Source of the DNA: an uncultured bacterium
GTDB taxonomy: Bacteria; Patescibacteriota; Minisyncoccia; Phycocordibacterales; CAIZLB01
Assembly: GCA_903821355.1 (NCBI GenBank)
Contig: CAIJKW010000013.1
Location: 1-34,887 of the forward strand
Length of the DNA: 34,887 bases
Direction: 5' to 3'
Shown here piece after piece: positions 1 through 8,214 of the stretch. The translations under genes and the position numbers were made by a program. How positions within the stretch are numbered: the stretch's first letter is position 1; each line of letters begins with the position of its first letter. The notes beneath the pieces are model-generated. The model made no database searches. It had not been told where the DNA came from and saw nothing but the letters and a program-made list of their open reading frames with translations.

Positions 1-19
1 AGAATTTAAATTGTTTGCG

Positions 20-35
20 CGATATAGCAATATCG
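20..35. repeat. small inverted repeat upstream of the pilus operon
   Basis: CGATAT and ATATCG arms (6 bp, perfect) flank an AGCA loop, about 15 bases before the putative pilB -35 box. It could be an operator or the tail of an upstream gene that lies outside the window. No T-run follows, so it is not a convincing terminator. Confidence 0.4.
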
Positions 36-49
36 TCCAAACGACAATT

Positions 50-78
50 TTGGAGAATTGCCTACTGGGTGATATAAT
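50..78 (+). promoter_or_regulatory. putative promoter of the pilus operon (near-leaderless)
   Basis: A perfect -10 box TATAAT (73-78) lies 17 bases after a weak -35 candidate TTGGAG (50-55). Only 8 bases separate the -10 box from the pilB ATG at 87, so the expected transcription start falls at about 85-86. The message would be leaderless or nearly so. No Shine-Dalgarno sequence is present. Confidence 0.55.
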
Positions 79-86
79 TTATGTAA

Positions 87-1904
87 ATGATTATCGACCC
101 TAATCAGCTTAAAAAGCTCGTTGTTGATTCTGGACTTGTCACAAGTCCTGATCTGGATGAAATTGAAAAAAAATCTATAAAGGAAGGTAAGCCTTTGGGT
201 GAGGCGTTGGTTAGTTACGGCAAAATAACGGCGGATGACTATAGAAGAATGCAGTCTTATATTCTGGGGATTCCTTTTATCGATATAAGCAGTCAAAAGC
301 TAGAATTTGAAGTTCTATCTTTGATTCCTGAGCCAATTGCTAGAAAACATAATATTATTGCCTTTAGAAAAAGAGATGACTCGCTAGAGGTTGCAATGCT
401 TGATACCGCAGACCTTTCTGCTATTGATTTTGTTAAAAAGAAAACTGGTCTTAAGATTTTGCCAAGACTTACAACAACTGATTCAATGAAATCGGCTTTG
501 ATTCAGTATCAAAAAAGTTTAAAAGCTGATTTTGGCGATATTATTCAGCAAGAAGTTTCTACCTTGAAGGGAATGAACATTGCTAGAAGTGTAAATATTG
601 GTATTGCTGGGGCTGAAATTGCGGGTGGTGCCGATGGTATTGTTGGTACGGTTGATGATACGAGTGGGGAAGACCTTAGAAAACTAGCTGAAGACTTACC
701 TGTAGTTAGAATTATCGACACTCTTTTAAAACACGCTATTTTACAAGGGGCTTCTGATATTCACATTGAACAGATGGAGAATGAGGTGGTCATAAGATAT
801 AGAATTGATGGAATGTTGCACGATGCCATGGTTTTGCCTAAGAACATTGGTCCAAGTATTACAGCTAGAATTAAGGTTTTATCTAACCTTAAGCTCGATG
901 AAAAAAGGCTTCCTCAAGATGGTCGCTTTAGAATTGAGTCGAATGGGGAAAATATTTCATTTCGTGTTTCGGTTTTGCCAACTTCTTATGGCGAAAAGAC
1001 TGTTATGAGAATTCTGCGAGAGAACATGACTGGTTTTACATTGGAGCACCTAGGCTTTCATGGTAGAAATTTGGAATTAATACATGAGGCTTTGGGTTAT
1101 TCTGAAGGTTTAATTTTAACCACCGGTCCAACAGGATCTGGAAAGACTACTACTCTTTATACCTTGTTGGATATTTTAAATCAGCCTGATGTTAATATTT
1201 CAACGGTCGAGGATCCTGTTGAATATCAAATGAATAGGGTTAATCAAACTCAAGTTAAGCCGGAGATTGGTTTAACGTTTGCCTCAGGTCTGAGATCTCT
1301 TCTAAGACAAGACCCAGACATTATAATGGTTGGAGAAATTAGAGATAATGAAACAGCCTCTCTTGCTATAAATGCATCTTTGACTGGTCACTTGGTTTTG
1401 TCCACTCTCCACACCAATTCTGCCGCCGGAGCTATTCCTCGTCTTGTTGATATGAAATGTGAACCATTTCTTTTGGTCTCAACACTTAGAATAATTATTG
1501 CACAAAGATTGGTTCGAGAATTATCTTCGTCAAAAGAAAAATATATACTGACTACGGAACAATTAGATTCACTAAAGAAATATGGTGATACAGATAAAGT
1601 TTTGAAATCTTTAAAAGAGGAACACATTGTGGCCGAAGACGCCGACTGGTCTAATATTTATTTTTACAAACCTGTTCCAAGTCAAGAAAGTGAAGATGGA
1701 TATAAAAGCAGAGTCGGCATACATGAAGTTCTGAAAGTCAGTTCATCGATAAAAGAAATGATAATGAAAGGAACTGCTTCTGATCAATTGCAAACTCAGG
1801 CAAGAAGTGAGGGAATGTTGACGATGTTTGAAGACGGAATATTTAAAGCAGCTCAAGGACACACGTCAATAGAGGAGATTCTTCGAGTTGCGTCATCGGA
1901 ATAA
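87..1904 (+). CDS. pilB: type IV pilus assembly ATPase PilB (GspE/PulE family)
   Basis: This is the cytoplasmic hexameric ATPase that powers pilus extension by acting on the PilC platform. The 605-residue protein has an N-terminal MshEN-like region (about 1-150), a linker, and the secretion ATPase core. Walker A GPTGSGKTT starts at residue 347, and the Walker B region DPDIIMVGEIRD starts at 409, followed by a histidine-box region (SLTGHLVLSTLHTN). The tetracysteine zinc motif found in many PilB/GspE proteins after the ATPase core is absent: that stretch (RLVRELSSSKEKY) has no cysteine. It is the first gene of an operon with pilC and the prepilins. The ATG at 87 fits both the -10 box just upstream and the family N-terminus. 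The identification is secure; PilB is preferred to PilT because of the long N-terminal domain and the neighbours. Confidence 0.96.
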   Translation: MIIDPNQLKKLVVDSGLVTSPDLDEIEKKSIKEGKPLGEALVSYGKITADDYRRMQSYILGIPFIDISSQKLEFEVLSLIPEPIARKHNIIAFRKRDDSLEVAMLDTADLSAIDFVKKKTGLKILPRLTTTDSMKSALIQYQKSLKADFGDIIQQEVSTLKGMNIARSVNIGIAGAEIAGGADGIVGTVDDTSGEDLRKLAEDLPVVRIIDTLLKHAILQGASDIHIEQMENEVVIRYRIDGMLHDAMVLPKNIGPSITARIKVLSNLKLDEKRLPQDGRFRIESNGENISFRVSVLPTSYGEKTVMRILRENMTGFTLEHLGFHGRNLELIHEALGYSEGLILTTGPTGSGKTTTLYTLLDILNQPDVNISTVEDPVEYQMNRVNQTQVKPEIGLTFASGLRSLLRQDPDIIMVGEIRDNETASLAINASLTGHLVLSTLHTNSAAGAIPRLVDMKCEPFLLVSTLRIIIAQRLVRELSSSKEKYILTTEQLDSLKKYGDTDKVLKSLKEEHIVAEDADWSNIYFYKPVPSQESEDGYKSRVGIHEVLKVSSSIKEMIMKGTASDQLQTQARSEGMLTMFEDGIFKAAQGHTSIEEILRVASSE

Positions 1905-1905
1905 T

Positions 1906-1949
1906 CGATTTTTAAGCGTAAAAATCGTGTCAAAATTAGCAAATTTTGA
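1906..1949 (+). promoter_or_regulatory. tandem hairpins between pilB and pilC
   Basis: Two perfect hairpins lie back to back right after the pilB stop. The first is CGATTTTTA / TAAAAATCG (1906-1914 and 1919-1927) with loop AGCG. The second is TCAAAATT / AATTTTGA (1930-1937 and 1942-1949) with loop AGCA. No T-run follows, so full termination is unlikely. They may stabilise or process the message, or attenuate pilC relative to pilB. Confidence 0.55.
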
Positions 1950-1975
1950 TAAGGATAGATATAAAAAATAAAACT

Positions 1976-3196
1976 ATGAAATACTATTTTACCGCAATAA
2001 ACAAGGATGGAAACAAATACAGCAGTGAGCTTGAAGCTTCAGATAAGTCTAGTTTTTATAATGAATTTAAAAAGACTGGTGATACATTGGTCTCTTTGAA
2101 AACTAATGATTTACAAAACAAAAGTGGTTTAAATGTTAAGACAAGTTTCAGTTTGTTTTCCAGAATAAAAAATATAGACAAAATTATTTTTGCTAGAAAT
2201 ACGGCTAACATGCTTGGGGCGGGGCTTCCTCTTTCCCGAGCGCTTGGTGTTTCTGAAAGACAAGCTACAAATCCAAAACTTAAGGAAGTTTTTAGAAAAC
2301 TAAACGTCGCCATCTCCGGTGGTAAGGCGTTTCATGAATCTTTGGCAGAATATCCTAAAATATTTCCAACGATTTTTATTTCCATGGTTAAATCAGGAGA
2401 GGAGTCTGGTAACTTGGCACAGTCATTGAAAGACATTTCTATTCAACTAGAAAAAACATATCTTTTGCAGAAAAAAATTAAGGGAGCGATGATGTATCCG
2501 ACAATTATTTTTATTGTCATGATCATTGTTGCTTTTCTTATGATGATTTACGTTGTTCCAAGACTCACCAAGACTTTTAAGGATTTGAAGACAGATTTAC
2601 CGGCAAGTACAAAATTGATTATTTCTATTAGTGATTTTCTTGCGCAAAATGCAATACTTTCTTTGGTGGGGTTGGTTGCTATAATTTTAGGAATTTTCTA
2701 TTTCTTCAAGACATCATTTGGTAAAAATATAATTGATTCTGTTGTGCTTAAGGTCCCAGTTATTTCACAAATTGTTATAGAAAGTAATTCTGCAAGAACC
2801 GCAAGAACTATGTCTTCTTTGTTGTCAGCTGGAGTTGATATTGTTACGGCCGTTAGAATTACAGGCGAGGTTATGCAAAATAATAATTACAAACGAGCCT
2901 TAAAGAGATTAGAAATTGTTGTTGAAAAAGGTGACTCAATGTCATCGGTTTTTGAAAAAGAATCTAAGATTTATCCTGCTTTTGTTACGGAAATGGTTAG
3001 TGTTGGAGAGGAAACTGGAAAATTAGCGGATATGCTTCTTGGGGTTGCTAATTTTTATGAAAATGAGGTGGATCAAAAGACAAAAGACTTATCAACCATA
3101 ATTGAGCCTGTTTTGATGGTCTTTATTGGAGGCGCCGTTGGATTCTTTGCTGTCTCAATGATTACTCCAATGTATTCTGTAATGAATAATATATAA
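1976..3196 (+). CDS. pilC: type IV pilus inner-membrane platform protein PilC (GspF family)
   Basis: This is the polytopic membrane protein on which PilB acts to assemble pilin subunits. The protein carries two type II secretion system F domains. The repeated signature ARxxxxMLxAGLPLSRAL near the N-terminal half recurs as ARTMSSLLSAGVDIVTAV in the second half, and each domain has the SGEESG / VGEETG turn. Hydrophobic segments follow the first domain (about residues 165-195), mid-protein, and at the C-terminus. The in-frame TTG at 1946 would overlap the second hairpin, so the ATG at 1976 (MKYYFTAINKDG, a typical family start) is chosen, giving 406 residues. The next gene starts 5 bases after the stop, consistent with one operon. 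Confidence 0.93.
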   Translation: MKYYFTAINKDGNKYSSELEASDKSSFYNEFKKTGDTLVSLKTNDLQNKSGLNVKTSFSLFSRIKNIDKIIFARNTANMLGAGLPLSRALGVSERQATNPKLKEVFRKLNVAISGGKAFHESLAEYPKIFPTIFISMVKSGEESGNLAQSLKDISIQLEKTYLLQKKIKGAMMYPTIIFIVMIIVAFLMMIYVVPRLTKTFKDLKTDLPASTKLIISISDFLAQNAILSLVGLVAIILGIFYFFKTSFGKNIIDSVVLKVPVISQIVIESNSARTARTMSSLLSAGVDIVTAVRITGEVMQNNNYKRALKRLEIVVEKGDSMSSVFEKESKIYPAFVTEMVSVGEETGKLADMLLGVANFYENEVDQKTKDLSTIIEPVLMVFIGGAVGFFAVSMITPMYSVMNNI

Positions 3197-3200
3197 AAAA

Positions 3201-3731
3201 ATGAATTTAATTAATCGTTCAAAAATAAATAATGAAATGAATAAATCCTACGATTCTTGCCTTTCAAATGGCTCTCGCTTTTTGAATAAAAAAAGAGGAT
3301 TTACTTTGTTGGAGACGTTGGTGGTACTGGCTATAATCGCAGTCCTTTCTACAGTTGCCGTTAGGTCATATTACCTTCTAAGGGAAAAACATTCTATTCA
3401 AAAAGATGCTGACTCAATTGTTTCAGTAATAGAAAGCGCAAAGAATATGTCATTAAACAGAAAAAACGATTCTTCATATGGTGTTAAATTTTCATCCTCT
3501 ACGGTTACCGTTTTTGTTGGTTCTACCTATACAAATGGAAATAAAATATCGACATATGATCTAGAGCCAAATGTAAAGATTTCATCATTATCATTACATC
3601 CATCTGGTACAGAGCTTGGTTTTTCTAAAATCACAGGAACTCCAAATGCAACCGGCACTATTGTTTTAAGTACTCCTTCATATTCAAGAATTGTGACAAT
3701 CTATGGAACTGGTATAATTGAAGAAAAGTAA
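3201..3731 (+). CDS. prepilin-like protein with class III signal peptide
   Basis: The N-terminus has a long basic leader followed by KKRGFTLLETLVVLAIIAV, the type IV prepilin/pseudopilin signature. Cleavage is expected after the glycine, with glutamate at +5, by a PilD-type peptidase. A single hydrophobic helix then leads into a 120-residue soluble domain. The leader is about 33 residues from the ATG at 3201 or 21 from the ATG at 3237; both are plausible. The gene follows pilC by 4 bases, and its stop overlaps the next start by one base (TAATG), indicating translational coupling. It may be a major or minor pilin; the sequence does not decide which. Confidence 0.85.
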   Translation: MNLINRSKINNEMNKSYDSCLSNGSRFLNKKRGFTLLETLVVLAIIAVLSTVAVRSYYLLREKHSIQKDADSIVSVIESAKNMSLNRKNDSSYGVKFSSSTVTVFVGSTYTNGNKISTYDLEPNVKISSLSLHPSGTELGFSKITGTPNATGTIVLSTPSYSRIVTIYGTGIIEEK

Positions 3732-4234
3732 TGATGATAAATTTTTCTAAAAGAAAACTGGACAGAGGATTTAGCCTAGTAGAAATATTGATTGGCTCAA
3801 GTATAATTTGTTTGTCTCTAATTTTAATAATCAACCTAGAAAGTGGAATTAGTAAATTAGGACTTGGCTCTACTTCAAGGGTTCAGGCCGGTCTGTTGGT
3901 AGAGGAAGGATATACAGCTGTTAAAAACATGAGAAACATTTCATGGCAAAACATAAGTTCTTTAAGTAATAATACTCCATATAAGTTTTTTTGGGATCAA
4001 AGTGATGGGACTTGGAAGATAACAACATATACAAATTTGATCGATAATGAATTTGATCGGACTATAACTTTTTACCCCGTTAATAGAGACGTTAACACTT
4101 TTGATATCGTACAAAATGGTGGAGTGCTTGATCTGGGTACAAGGAAGTTCACCATAAATGTGTCATGGCAAGATGGTAATGGTACATCAACAAGGTCGAT
4201 GACTTCTTATGTGCATAACATACTCAATAAATAA
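3731..4234 (+). CDS. prepilin-like protein with class III signal peptide
   Basis: A short basic leader ends in DRGFSLVEILIGSSIICLS, giving cleavage after glycine and Glu at +5, followed by one N-terminal hydrophobic helix. The remaining ~130 residues are polar and rich in Asn, Thr and Ser, with several aromatic residues. The size (167 residues) and position among three consecutive prepilin genes point to a minor pilin or pseudopilin of the same pilus. The start overlaps the previous stop by one base. No Shine-Dalgarno is evident, so coupling to the upstream gene is the likely mode of initiation. Confidence 0.83.
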   Translation: MMINFSKRKLDRGFSLVEILIGSSIICLSLILIINLESGISKLGLGSTSRVQAGLLVEEGYTAVKNMRNISWQNISSLSNNTPYKFFWDQSDGTWKITTYTNLIDNEFDRTITFYPVNRDVNTFDIVQNGGVLDLGTRKFTINVSWQDGNGTSTRSMTSYVHNILNK

Positions 4235-4235
4235 T

Positions 4236-4751
4236 ATGCCTACATATAAAAAAAATCAGAATACAGGCTTTTCTTTGGTAGAAACGGTAATCTACATAGG
4301 TTTGATGACCGTCATATTATTTAGTTTGATTAGTTTAATTGAGTCTGCTTCAAAAACATATCTAATTTTAAAAAGCTCTAGGAGTATAGAAAGAAGTGCT
4401 ATTAATGTTATCAATAATCTAAATAACCAAGTTAGTATCTCTTCTAAAATAGATATTCCTAATACTATTTTTGACAATGCTTCTGGTTCAATCGCTTTAA
4501 TTTCATACGATGGTTCTGGGCATTCGACTTCGACAAAAATATATTTATCAAACAATCAGGCGATGTTGAGTCAGAACAATGTAATTGTAGGCCCTTTGAG
4601 TTTATCTGATACTAGAGTAACTAAATTAATATTTAGAAACATGTCTACTTCTACCCTCAACGGCTTCAAGGTAGAGATGACCATAGATAATGGAACGAGT
4701 TCACAAAAATATATGTCTGAGAATTTTTATAATTCTTATATATTAAGGTAG
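4236..4751 (+). CDS. prepilin-like protein with class III signal peptide
   Basis: This protein begins MPTYKKNQNTGFSLVETVIY from the ATG at 4236, one base after the previous stop. An upstream in-frame ATG at 4209 would give an unusual leader inside the preceding gene, so 4236 is preferred. The leader is ten residues before glycine, with Glu at +5 and a hydrophobic helix after it. The rest (about 130 residues) is Ser/Asn/Ile-rich, as in PilV/PilW-like minor pilins. The third of three tandem prepilin genes probably builds the pilus priming complex with its neighbours; that role is inferred from context. Confidence 0.82.
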   Translation: MPTYKKNQNTGFSLVETVIYIGLMTVILFSLISLIESASKTYLILKSSRSIERSAINVINNLNNQVSISSKIDIPNTIFDNASGSIALISYDGSGHSTSTKIYLSNNQAMLSQNNVIVGPLSLSDTRVTKLIFRNMSTSTLNGFKVEMTIDNGTSSQKYMSENFYNSYILR

Positions 4752-4775
4752 ATAAATGGTGTATTATTATAATAA

Positions 4776-5936
4776 ATGTCTAGTTCTAAATTAAAAACAG
4801 AAAATTCTAAGGCAAGATTGTATTCTAATAAAGAATCAGGTCAGGTTGTTTTAATTGCTGTCATCTTATCAGTATCAGTTTCTGTATTAATTTTATTTGC
4901 TTTATCACTACCAATTGCTGATCAGATTAGAAATGCGGGTGACTATTTATCGTCAAGACAAGCTTTAATTAATTCTGAGTCATTGAATGATGAAGTTCTA
5001 TATAGATTAAACAATAACAAAAATATTCCCTCAGTTTTGAATCTTTCTGTTTTGGGGGACATTTCTTATTCTATAGTTGCAGACTGGAATTCAAGTACAA
5101 AACAGGTTCTTTCAAATAGTACATATCGTGATTTTACAAGAAAAATAGAGGCGGTCTTCATCTCAAATAGAACTGTTATATTTGACTTTGGTGTGTGGAT
5201 TGCTTCTGGTGGGCTAAGGATGGAAAACTCATCGCATATTGATGGAAACGTCTTTTCTATGGGAACTATTTTAGAAATGGGTTCATCTTATGTAAGTGGA
5301 ATAGTATCAACGTCAACGACTCCAGTTAATTTACCAATATCTGATGAGGATATAAATAATTGGAAAGCTCAAGCCAGCTCAGGTAAGATAATCGACGGAG
5401 ATTTGAATTTAGATAATAAGTCTACGACAACAGTTTCGGCCCTTAAAATCACGCATAATTTGAATCTGAAAAATTCTGGTAGCTTAACTTTAAATGGACC
5501 ATTGTATGTAATGGGTAATTTGGACATGGACAACTCATCTAAGATTCAGCTTGATCCAAGTTACGGTGGTAAGTCAGAAACAATTGTTGTCGATGGTACA
5601 ATAAGTCTTGCAAATTCAACATATTTGGGTGGAAGTGGTCAGAATGGAAGTACAATAATTTTAGCAACACAAAATACTAGTGGATGTTCAAATGTTGACT
5701 GTACTGAGGGTACACCGGCAATAAGACTTAGCAATTCAGCCGAAGCTAGCGCCATTTTGCTTGCCCCTCACGGAGCCGTGTATTTATCGAATAGCGCCAG
5801 TACTAAAAGTGTCTTAGCAAATTATCTATATATGCAAAATAGTGCAGAGATTAATTACGACCCTTATATAGTGAACACTAATTTCAAGACAAGTACCTCA
5901 ACTTTTTGGAGTATAAGTAGTCTAAAAGAGATATAG
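4776..5936 (+). CDS. PilX-like membrane-anchored surface protein with repetitive beta-type body
   Basis: The N-terminus (residues about 18-50, KESGQVVLIAVILSVSVSVL) resembles the PilX/minor-pilin N-terminal segment: a short polar leader, then one hydrophobic helix, but without a clear GFxxxE motif. From about residue 150 on there are repeated short units such as MENSSHIDGNVFSMG, LDNKS, LKNSGSLTLNG, MDNSSKIQLD, LANSTYLGG and LSNSAEASAI. They recur every 20-30 residues and look like rungs of a beta-helix or bactofilin-like fold. Two cysteines (CSNVDC) could form a disulfide. It is last in the pilus operon, so a pilus-tip or cell-surface adhesive role is plausible but unproven. AT-rich TATTAT/TATAAT boxes lie just before the start and could form an internal promoter. 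Confidence 0.7.
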   Translation: MSSSKLKTENSKARLYSNKESGQVVLIAVILSVSVSVLILFALSLPIADQIRNAGDYLSSRQALINSESLNDEVLYRLNNNKNIPSVLNLSVLGDISYSIVADWNSSTKQVLSNSTYRDFTRKIEAVFISNRTVIFDFGVWIASGGLRMENSSHIDGNVFSMGTILEMGSSYVSGIVSTSTTPVNLPISDEDINNWKAQASSGKIIDGDLNLDNKSTTTVSALKITHNLNLKNSGSLTLNGPLYVMGNLDMDNSSKIQLDPSYGGKSETIVVDGTISLANSTYLGGSGQNGSTIILATQNTSGCSNVDCTEGTPAIRLSNSAEASAILLAPHGAVYLSNSASTKSVLANYLYMQNSAEINYDPYIVNTNFKTSTSTFWSISSLKEI

Positions 5937-6001
5937 TTGGTGTATCTATAATTAGAACACATTTTTTGCTTAATATCGGTGCCTGACCTCAATTTTTTTG
6001 A

Positions 6002-6007
6002 TATAAT
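6002..6007 (+). promoter_or_regulatory. -10 box immediately upstream of tpiA
   Basis: A perfect TATAAT ends 8 bases before the tpiA ATG, which predicts a nearly leaderless message. No good -35 is visible at 16-18 bases upstream. A second TATAAT at 5947-5952 could give a transcript with a ~55-base leader. Confidence 0.45.
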
Positions 6008-6015
6008 TTTAAAAT

Positions 6016-6834
6016 ATGAAACCAAAAAAGATCTTAGTAATTGGAAACTGGAAGATGACGCCAAATACATTAGTGGAAGCTAGGGCAAAGATGGCTATAA
6101 TCAAGAGGTTTTCAGATAAAATGAAGCTCACCGAAACTATTATCTGTCCGCCTTTGCCGTTTATTGTGCCGTTATCTCTAATGGCCGGTGGTATCAAAGG
6201 AAAGATTAAAATTGGTTCCCAAGATATTTCTAAGTTTGAATCAGGTGCTCACACTGGAGAGGTTGGTGCTCTTATGTTAAAAAGCTCTGGTGTTTCTTAT
6301 GTGATTGTTGGACATTCAGAGAGGAGGGCAACGGGGGAAGACGCTTCGACTGTCGCTCAAAAATTGCAAAAGGTTCTTGCGGGTGGAATGACTGGTGTTG
6401 TGTGTATCGGTGAATCAGAAAGAGATAATGAGGCGGAATATCTTTCTGTAATTAAAGGTCAGCTGAAGGAGGCTTTGGTCTACATGTCTCGTCAGCAGTT
6501 TGCTAATTTAGTCATTGCATATGAGCCACTGTGGGCGGTTAATAATTCTCGTAATGTTGCTATAACTCCACATGAAATTCATCAAATTGTTATCTTGATT
6601 AGAAAATACTTGAAAGATAATTGGGGGGAGAGTATTGCAAGTATCGTTAAAATTGTTTATGGCGGTTCTGTTACTCCAGATAATGCACAAGACTTGGTGC
6701 ACAACGGAGAGGTTGACGGTCTGCTTATCGGACGCGCCAGCTGGCAACCAGAAGATTTGAAGAGTATTTGTCAGTCACTTAATATAGAAAAGAAAAAACC
6801 AAAGATAAAATTGAAAAAGAAAGGTAAAAAATAA
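6016..6834 (+). CDS. tpiA: triosephosphate isomerase
   Basis: This enzyme interconverts dihydroxyacetone phosphate and glyceraldehyde 3-phosphate in the cytoplasm. Catalytic residues are in place: Lys13 (GNWKM), His100 (VIVGHSERR) and Glu170 (AYEPLWAV). The phosphate-binding YGGSVTPDNA motif follows. The usual AIGTG after the catalytic loop reads AVNNS, a divergent version. The enzyme core is normal length, but a Lys-rich tail of about 17 residues (ending KLKKKGKK) extends the C-terminus to 272 residues. pgk starts 9 bases after the stop, so the two glycolytic genes form one transcript. Confidence 0.95.
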   Translation: MKPKKILVIGNWKMTPNTLVEARAKMAIIKRFSDKMKLTETIICPPLPFIVPLSLMAGGIKGKIKIGSQDISKFESGAHTGEVGALMLKSSGVSYVIVGHSERRATGEDASTVAQKLQKVLAGGMTGVVCIGESERDNEAEYLSVIKGQLKEALVYMSRQQFANLVIAYEPLWAVNNSRNVAITPHEIHQIVILIRKYLKDNWGESIASIVKIVYGGSVTPDNAQDLVHNGEVDGLLIGRASWQPEDLKSICQSLNIEKKKPKIKLKKKGKK

Positions 6835-6843
6835 AATAAAAAA

Positions 6844-8049
6844 ATGTCAGAAAATAATTTAAAAGAAATAGTGGGGATTGAAGAATTCGTTAAAAATAAT
6901 AATGTCGATGTTTCAGCTGGCGGAGTTAATAAAATAGCTTCAAAAACTTTTTTGGTAAGAGCAGATTTTAATGTACCAATTGAAAACGGTGTTATTGTTG
7001 AGGACTTAAGGATGAGATCTTCTTTACCAACAATTAATCTTTTGCGTGGAGTTTCCGCTAGAATAGTTTTGATTTCACACATAGAAACAAAGGATGGATC
7101 TGGAATGGAGGTTGTGGCTAAACACTTTAATGAGAAACTTGGTTTGGCTGTAAAATATGTTAATGAGGTTGTTGGAGAAAATGTTGAGAAGGCTGTTTTG
7201 GGACTTACAGATGGAGAGGTTTTGCTTTTACAAAACCTTAGAGTCAATGAAGGTGAAAAAAATAACGATGAAGCATTTGCAAAAGAACTTGCTAATTTTG
7301 CAGATTTTTATGTTAACGATGCTTTTTCTGTTTCTCACAGAAAACACGCTTCTGTAGTTGGTGTTCCAAAGTTTCTTCCACACTTTGCTGGCGTTCAATT
7401 AATGAAAGAAATAAATTCTTTGACTGTTGCAATTAATCCTCCACATCCTTTTGTTTTTATACTAGGCGGTGCAAAGTTTGATACAAAGTTACCTTTAATA
7501 AAAAAATATTTAGATAAAGCAGATGGTGTTGTTTTGGGTGGTGCGTTAGTTAACGATGTCTATAAGGCTAGAGGGTTTAATGTCGGAAAATCTTTGGTTT
7601 CAGATGGCTCAACAGATATTTCTGATATTGTTTCTAATCCAAAATTAATTGTTGCCGATGATGTTGTTGTACATGAAGACGGTGATATTACAAAAGTTTC
7701 TGTAAAGAAAATTGTAGATGTTTCTGACAACGATGTTATCGCGGATGCGGGACCGACGTTAATTGAAGTTTTAAGACCAATTATCTCTAGTGCAAAATTT
7801 GTTCTATGGAACGGACCACTTGGCAATTATGAATTAGGTTTTACTGATCAAACAATTGCTTGTGCAAAACTTCTAATGGAGTGTGGCGTGAGTGGTGCAA
7901 TTGGCGGGGGTGATACCGTTGCTGCTGTTAAGTCTTTAGGGTTGGATGATTCGGTACAACAAAGCAACCTCTTTGTTTCAACTGGAGGTGGGGCTATGAT
8001 TGATTTTTTGGTTAATGAGACTCTGCCGGGGATAGAGGTGCTTAAATAA
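6844..8049 (+). CDS. pgk: phosphoglycerate kinase
   Basis: This enzyme transfers phosphate from 1,3-bisphosphoglycerate to ADP, giving ATP and 3-phosphoglycerate. The 401-residue length is normal. The N-terminal substrate domain shows FLVRADFNVPIENG, then SLPTINLL, SHIETKDG, LLQNLRVNEGE and FYVNDAFSVSHRKHASVVGVP. The hinge and nucleotide domain show GGAKFDTKLPLI, LWNGPLGNYE, GGGDTVAAVK and STGGGAMIDFL. The canonical ending STGGGASLELL is slightly altered to GAMIDFL. A 20-25 residue N-terminal segment before the first strand is longer than usual. It lies directly downstream of tpiA. Confidence 0.96.
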   Translation: MSENNLKEIVGIEEFVKNNNVDVSAGGVNKIASKTFLVRADFNVPIENGVIVEDLRMRSSLPTINLLRGVSARIVLISHIETKDGSGMEVVAKHFNEKLGLAVKYVNEVVGENVEKAVLGLTDGEVLLLQNLRVNEGEKNNDEAFAKELANFADFYVNDAFSVSHRKHASVVGVPKFLPHFAGVQLMKEINSLTVAINPPHPFVFILGGAKFDTKLPLIKKYLDKADGVVLGGALVNDVYKARGFNVGKSLVSDGSTDISDIVSNPKLIVADDVVVHEDGDITKVSVKKIVDVSDNDVIADAGPTLIEVLRPIISSAKFVLWNGPLGNYELGFTDQTIACAKLLMECGVSGAIGGGDTVAAVKSLGLDDSVQQSNLFVSTGGGAMIDFLVNETLPGIEVLK

Positions 8050-8073
8050 GCTCTTGCTGAACTTTTTCATGTT

Positions 8074-8108
8074 ATAACTTGATATCGCAAATTGCGATAT
8101 CAAGTTAT
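8074..8108. repeat. 35-bp near-perfect palindrome, CAAATTG core
   Basis: Two perfectly complementary 17-bp arms (8074-8090 and 8092-8108) flank a single central A. The centre reads ATCGCAAATTGCGAT. It lies between pgk and the ORF6N gene. There is no T-run on either side, so it is not a standard terminator. It shares its CAAATTG centre with the palindromes at 8490-8516 and 23315-23347. Confidence 0.9.
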
Positions 8109-8166
8109 TGAAAGGCGTTTTATGAAATTTTTGGCTTTTCTTGATTCAGCAGAATCACCTACTGGG

Positions 8167-8201
8167 TTAGAAATTCTTTATAGAAACTTTATATCTATTT
8201 G
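8167..8201 (+). promoter_or_regulatory. 35-bp conserved upstream element, copy 1 (before the ORF6N gene)
   Basis: This stretch matches 12493-12527 at 31 of 35 positions. The core TTTATAGAAACTTTAT is identical. The element ends 13 bases before the proposed start at 8215, exactly as the second copy ends 13 bases before the comEC start. A -10-like TACTAT (8203-8208) follows it. It is probably a shared promoter or operator, or a small dispersed repeat. Confidence 0.65.
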
Positions 8202-8214
8202 TTACTATTTTCTC

